This document shows positions 61,947 through 64,000 of a stretch of DNA of 64,000 bases, piece by piece. A model generated the notes under the pieces. The model saw only the letters and a list, made by a program, of their open reading frames with translations. It had not been told where the DNA came from and made no database searches. The DNA comes from Phormidium tenue FACHB-1050 (GTDB lineage Bacteria; Cyanobacteriota; Cyanobacteriia; Pseudanabaenales; Pseudanabaenaceae): NCBI RefSeq assembly GCF_014696925.1, contig NZ_JACJQY010000006.1:1-64000 (forward strand). Direction: 5' to 3'. Both the position numbers and the translations under genes were made by a program. Each line of letters starts with the position of its first letter. Position 1 is the stretch's first letter.

Positions 61947-63499
61947 TAAGAAACCTCCGCCGCAAATGGGTTCTGAACATAAGCACAAGCATCTGATAGG
62001 CGCTTGAGCAAACCAATACTAGCTAGACGACGCTCCAACCTCAGCGCATTTGCCGTAAAATCTTCGCGATCGGCTTCACCTGAGTCGATGAAACTCTGTG
62101 CCTGCTTTTCACCAATGACAAAACCATATGTTTCATAAAGCTTTGCCAGAAACTCCTGAAATTCCATACGACGAGGTACACAAGTAAGTACAAGCGTTTT
62201 TAAAAGAGCATCTGTAGGTGCATACCTTGTACGTCTACTACTCCGTCTTGAGGAAAGTCCAATTTCTTTTGACCATGTGCCATGAAATTTGGCGAGGTGT
62301 TGTTTATGTCTTGAAACAGCCTCATCTCGAAGATTGAGTAATAGTTCATCGGGAGAATTTGCTGAGGTTTTTGTCCAAACAAAGCGTTTTTCTAAAAGCT
62401 CTTTTGCCCCTTCAAGGGGGTTAAACGATTCAAGACACTGTTGCCATTCTTCGAGTTTAGTTGTACCAAGAATGTATTCCTCGATTGCTTGCTTGGGCAG
62501 GCTGTTATTCTTTTCATACTCATTTGCCGCCATATCTCGAATGCTTGTTTTTTTCGGTGCAACGATTTCAAGGACAAAGAGCGGCTTTTGGACATCTTGA
62601 AGTACAGATTTTGCACGCTTTAACAAATAGATAATAAGGTGCAAGCCTGTAATCGTGACAATGTGGGGTAATGCATCGTAGTCAGGTAAGTTGCAACGTA
62701 AAATGCTGAGCCAATCATCTGCTAAGGATTCATATTCTGGCAGGAAGGCATAAGGCAAAAAGGGAGGACTACTACTCAATCGTTTGTCTTCACGATCTTG
62801 ATCGGGTTGAAGAGCAAGAACGAGTTGATTCCACTTCGATCCTTTATAGCTAGTAGCATATTCACTGCTAATAATACCCATTTTTTGCAAATAGGAGTGG
62901 ATTTCTGCTCCCCTGCCGCTACGACATAGCATTAAATACGCTAGTTCTCCTGTTCTGCCAAAAAATCGTCGGTCATTAGTTTTATTCGAGCCACTGATTC
63001 GTAAATCTTCGTAAAGACAATCAGGTCCATATGGGAAGACAAACTTTGAACTCCACCGTTTGTTACTATCTCCTTCAATGGCACTTGCTTGAAAAAACTT
63101 TACAATCTCAGCAAAGGTATCGAATGAAGGAAAACGACTCTTTAAGTAACTGAAATCGACAGAGTCAATACCACCCACGCTCTTCGACATTTCCTCTATC
63201 CAAGCCTCCCATCGCTCCACATCGTCAAAAAACTCTGAAGTTATTGCTTCAATATGAGGATTATTAAATAAAATATTGCGAAGATGAAGGCGAAAATATA
63301 TTGAGTATTGAAGTTTATTTTTTTCCTCTTCAATAAAGGCTTTGCCACTTACCGATTCTGATTGAACAATACATAACATTTCCAAAATGCAAAGCCAAGG
63401 GGTCTGCTCGTCATATAGTCGATGCCCCCAGATCGATTCATCAACCCACATGTTGAGTTGAGACTTTTCGATATGTGGGCGTGGTAGTGACTCTAACAT
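61946..63499 (-). CDS. Restriction-island protein, unknown
   Basis: A 517-aa protein with no known motif. The opening NMWVDESIWGHRLYDEQTPW is striking and probably family-defining. The rest is mixed alpha-beta, with a basic region SSRRSSRRTRYAPTDALLKT near 420-440. It is coupled by TAATG to both the partial gene before it and the nuclease-ATPase gene after it, so the three make one unit. The position matches the small middle component (DptG or SspG) of phosphorothioation-type restriction sets, but no sequence proof is visible. Confidence 0.6.
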   Translation of the reverse strand: MLESLPRPHIEKSQLNMWVDESIWGHRLYDEQTPWLCILEMLCIVQSESVSGKAFIEEEKNKLQYSIYFRLHLRNILFNNPHIEAITSEFFDDVERWEAWIEEMSKSVGGIDSVDFSYLKSRFPSFDTFAEIVKFFQASAIEGDSNKRWSSKFVFPYGPDCLYEDLRISGSNKTNDRRFFGRTGELAYLMLCRSGRGAEIHSYLQKMGIISSEYATSYKGSKWNQLVLALQPDQDREDKRLSSSPPFLPYAFLPEYESLADDWLSILRCNLPDYDALPHIVTITGLHLIIYLLKRAKSVLQDVQKPLFVLEIVAPKKTSIRDMAANEYEKNNSLPKQAIEEYILGTTKLEEWQQCLESFNPLEGAKELLEKRFVWTKTSANSPDELLLNLRDEAVSRHKQHLAKFHGTWSKEIGLSSRRSSRRTRYAPTDALLKTLVLTCVPRRMEFQEFLAKLYETYGFVIGEKQAQSFIDSGEADREDFTANALRLERRLASIGLLKRLSDACAYVQNPFAAEVS

Positions 63500-64000
63500 T
63501 AGACATTCACCTCAAAGGTACGAGGACTTGCTATACCATCATTATTAACTTTCAAAAGACGAAGACTCATAGACTCTTCTACATCTTCTACATTCTCAGC
63601 TTTTTTTCTAATTGCCAGATGCTTGAGTACCTGTGTCTTAAAAGCAAGAACATCTTCATAACACTCTTGAGAAAAACTGCTAGGTAGAGCACCTTCTGCT
63701 ACCCTACTAAGATACTCATATCGAGTTACCGTTAGATTAAAACTTACAGGTTCAATATCTTGTGAGAGGCGAACAACTAAAAAAGGGATTACTCTATTGA
63801 CATTGAGTTCCACAGAGACACTTTCACCTCGATCTTTCGCCACAGATATAGATTTCTCATACACCCGACTAATCTTTGCTTGAGAGTAACTCCCAGAAGT
63901 TGCAAGAATTAAATCGTCTTCATTGTTAACAAGTAGACCCGTAAAAATACGGTTAAGACCCCGCACTAGGCGGGTAACAATAAATTTAGGAAGCTTCTTT
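63499..64000 (-). CDS. Partial gene cut by the window end, unknown
   Basis: Only the C-terminal 166 residues are present; the frame is open to the edge (KKLPKFIVTRLVRGLNRIF comes first). The sequence GLNRIFTGLLVNNEDDLILA looks like the late part of a P-loop NTPase, but no Walker motif is in view. Its stop overlaps the ATG of the 517-aa gene (TAATG). It is the first known gene of the right-hand island. Confidence 0.65.
   Translation of the reverse strand, partial: KKLPKFIVTRLVRGLNRIFTGLLVNNEDDLILATSGSYSQAKISRVYEKSISVAKDRGESVSVELNVNRVIPFLVVRLSQDIEPVSFNLTVTRYEYLSRVAEGALPSSFSQECYEDVLAFKTQVLKHLAIRKKAENVEDVEESMSLRLLKVNNDGIASPRTFEVNV

Overview
The window reads as part of a large cyanobacterial plasmid or a comparable mobile replicon. 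The 8-bp palindrome GCGATCGC (HIP1), a hallmark of cyanobacterial DNA, recurs throughout. The AT-rich, Pseudanabaena/Leptolyngbya-like style is only a guess at genus. There are no rRNA, tRNA or core metabolic operons. Instead there are replication proteins, a partition locus, a conjugation-type TraK/TraL/TraM-like trio, an IS element and several defence-type genes.

Layout. 1-2.7 kb: an oriT-like non-coding stretch, then an HTH protein, a ParA-like ATPase and a membrane protein that resemble the RP4 TraK-TraL-TraM or R388 Stb trio. 2.9-5.5 kb: a protein with five tandem HTH units and a LysM/M23 peptidase. 5.6-8.7 kb: a CyRepA1-like DUF3854/helicase replication protein. 9.5-13.4 kb: a compact leftward PRTRC-type operon with ubiquitin-like, E2-like, JAB peptidase and E1/ThiF-like proteins. 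14-15 kb: SSB. 15.2-18.2 kb: a NACHT NTPase with an N-terminal HTH. 18.5-25.1 kb: a leftward set with a Sak4/RecA-like ATPase, a VWA protein, a MoxR/RavA-type AAA+ and small unknowns. 25.4-29.2 kb: a 1260-aa nuclease-STAND NTPase. 29.4-44.6 kb: a leftward module with an SNF2-like helicase, a split N6-adenine methyltransferase, two very divergent RNA-polymerase-like proteins (both with a DFDGD motif) and small proteins. 44.8-48.2 kb: a HAD phosphatase and an archaeo-eukaryotic-type primase preceded by a coupled leader peptide. 48.2-52.7 kb: a duplicated and partly decayed parA locus interrupted by an IS982-family element, itself interrupted by a 337-bp MITE. 52.7-64 kb: a cysteine desulfurase, a second MITE, a Ser/Thr kinase, a DUF262 protein, a 1786-aa nuclease/FtsK-like ATPase, an unknown 517-aa protein and a gene cut by the window end. 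The last group looks like a restriction or phage-defence island, possibly phosphorothioation-linked.

The strongest candidate for a little-described system is the 29-45 kb module. The 787-aa and 1493-aa proteins share, in the same order, motifs matching the QDE-1/YonO two-barrel RNA polymerase superfamily: PFQ(F/Y)R followed by KG, S-x-x-KG, R-x-P and DFDGD. They are encoded with a helicase and a methyltransferase and may give the replicon its own transcription or primer-synthesis capacity. This assignment rests on motif reading alone and needs structure prediction or profile searches.

Almost every leftward gene or gene group is separated from the next by a strong stem-loop, so many transcripts are probably short. 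True operons, with ATGA or TAATG stop-start overlaps, are seen in the PRTRC cluster, parA with its partner, and the right-hand island.
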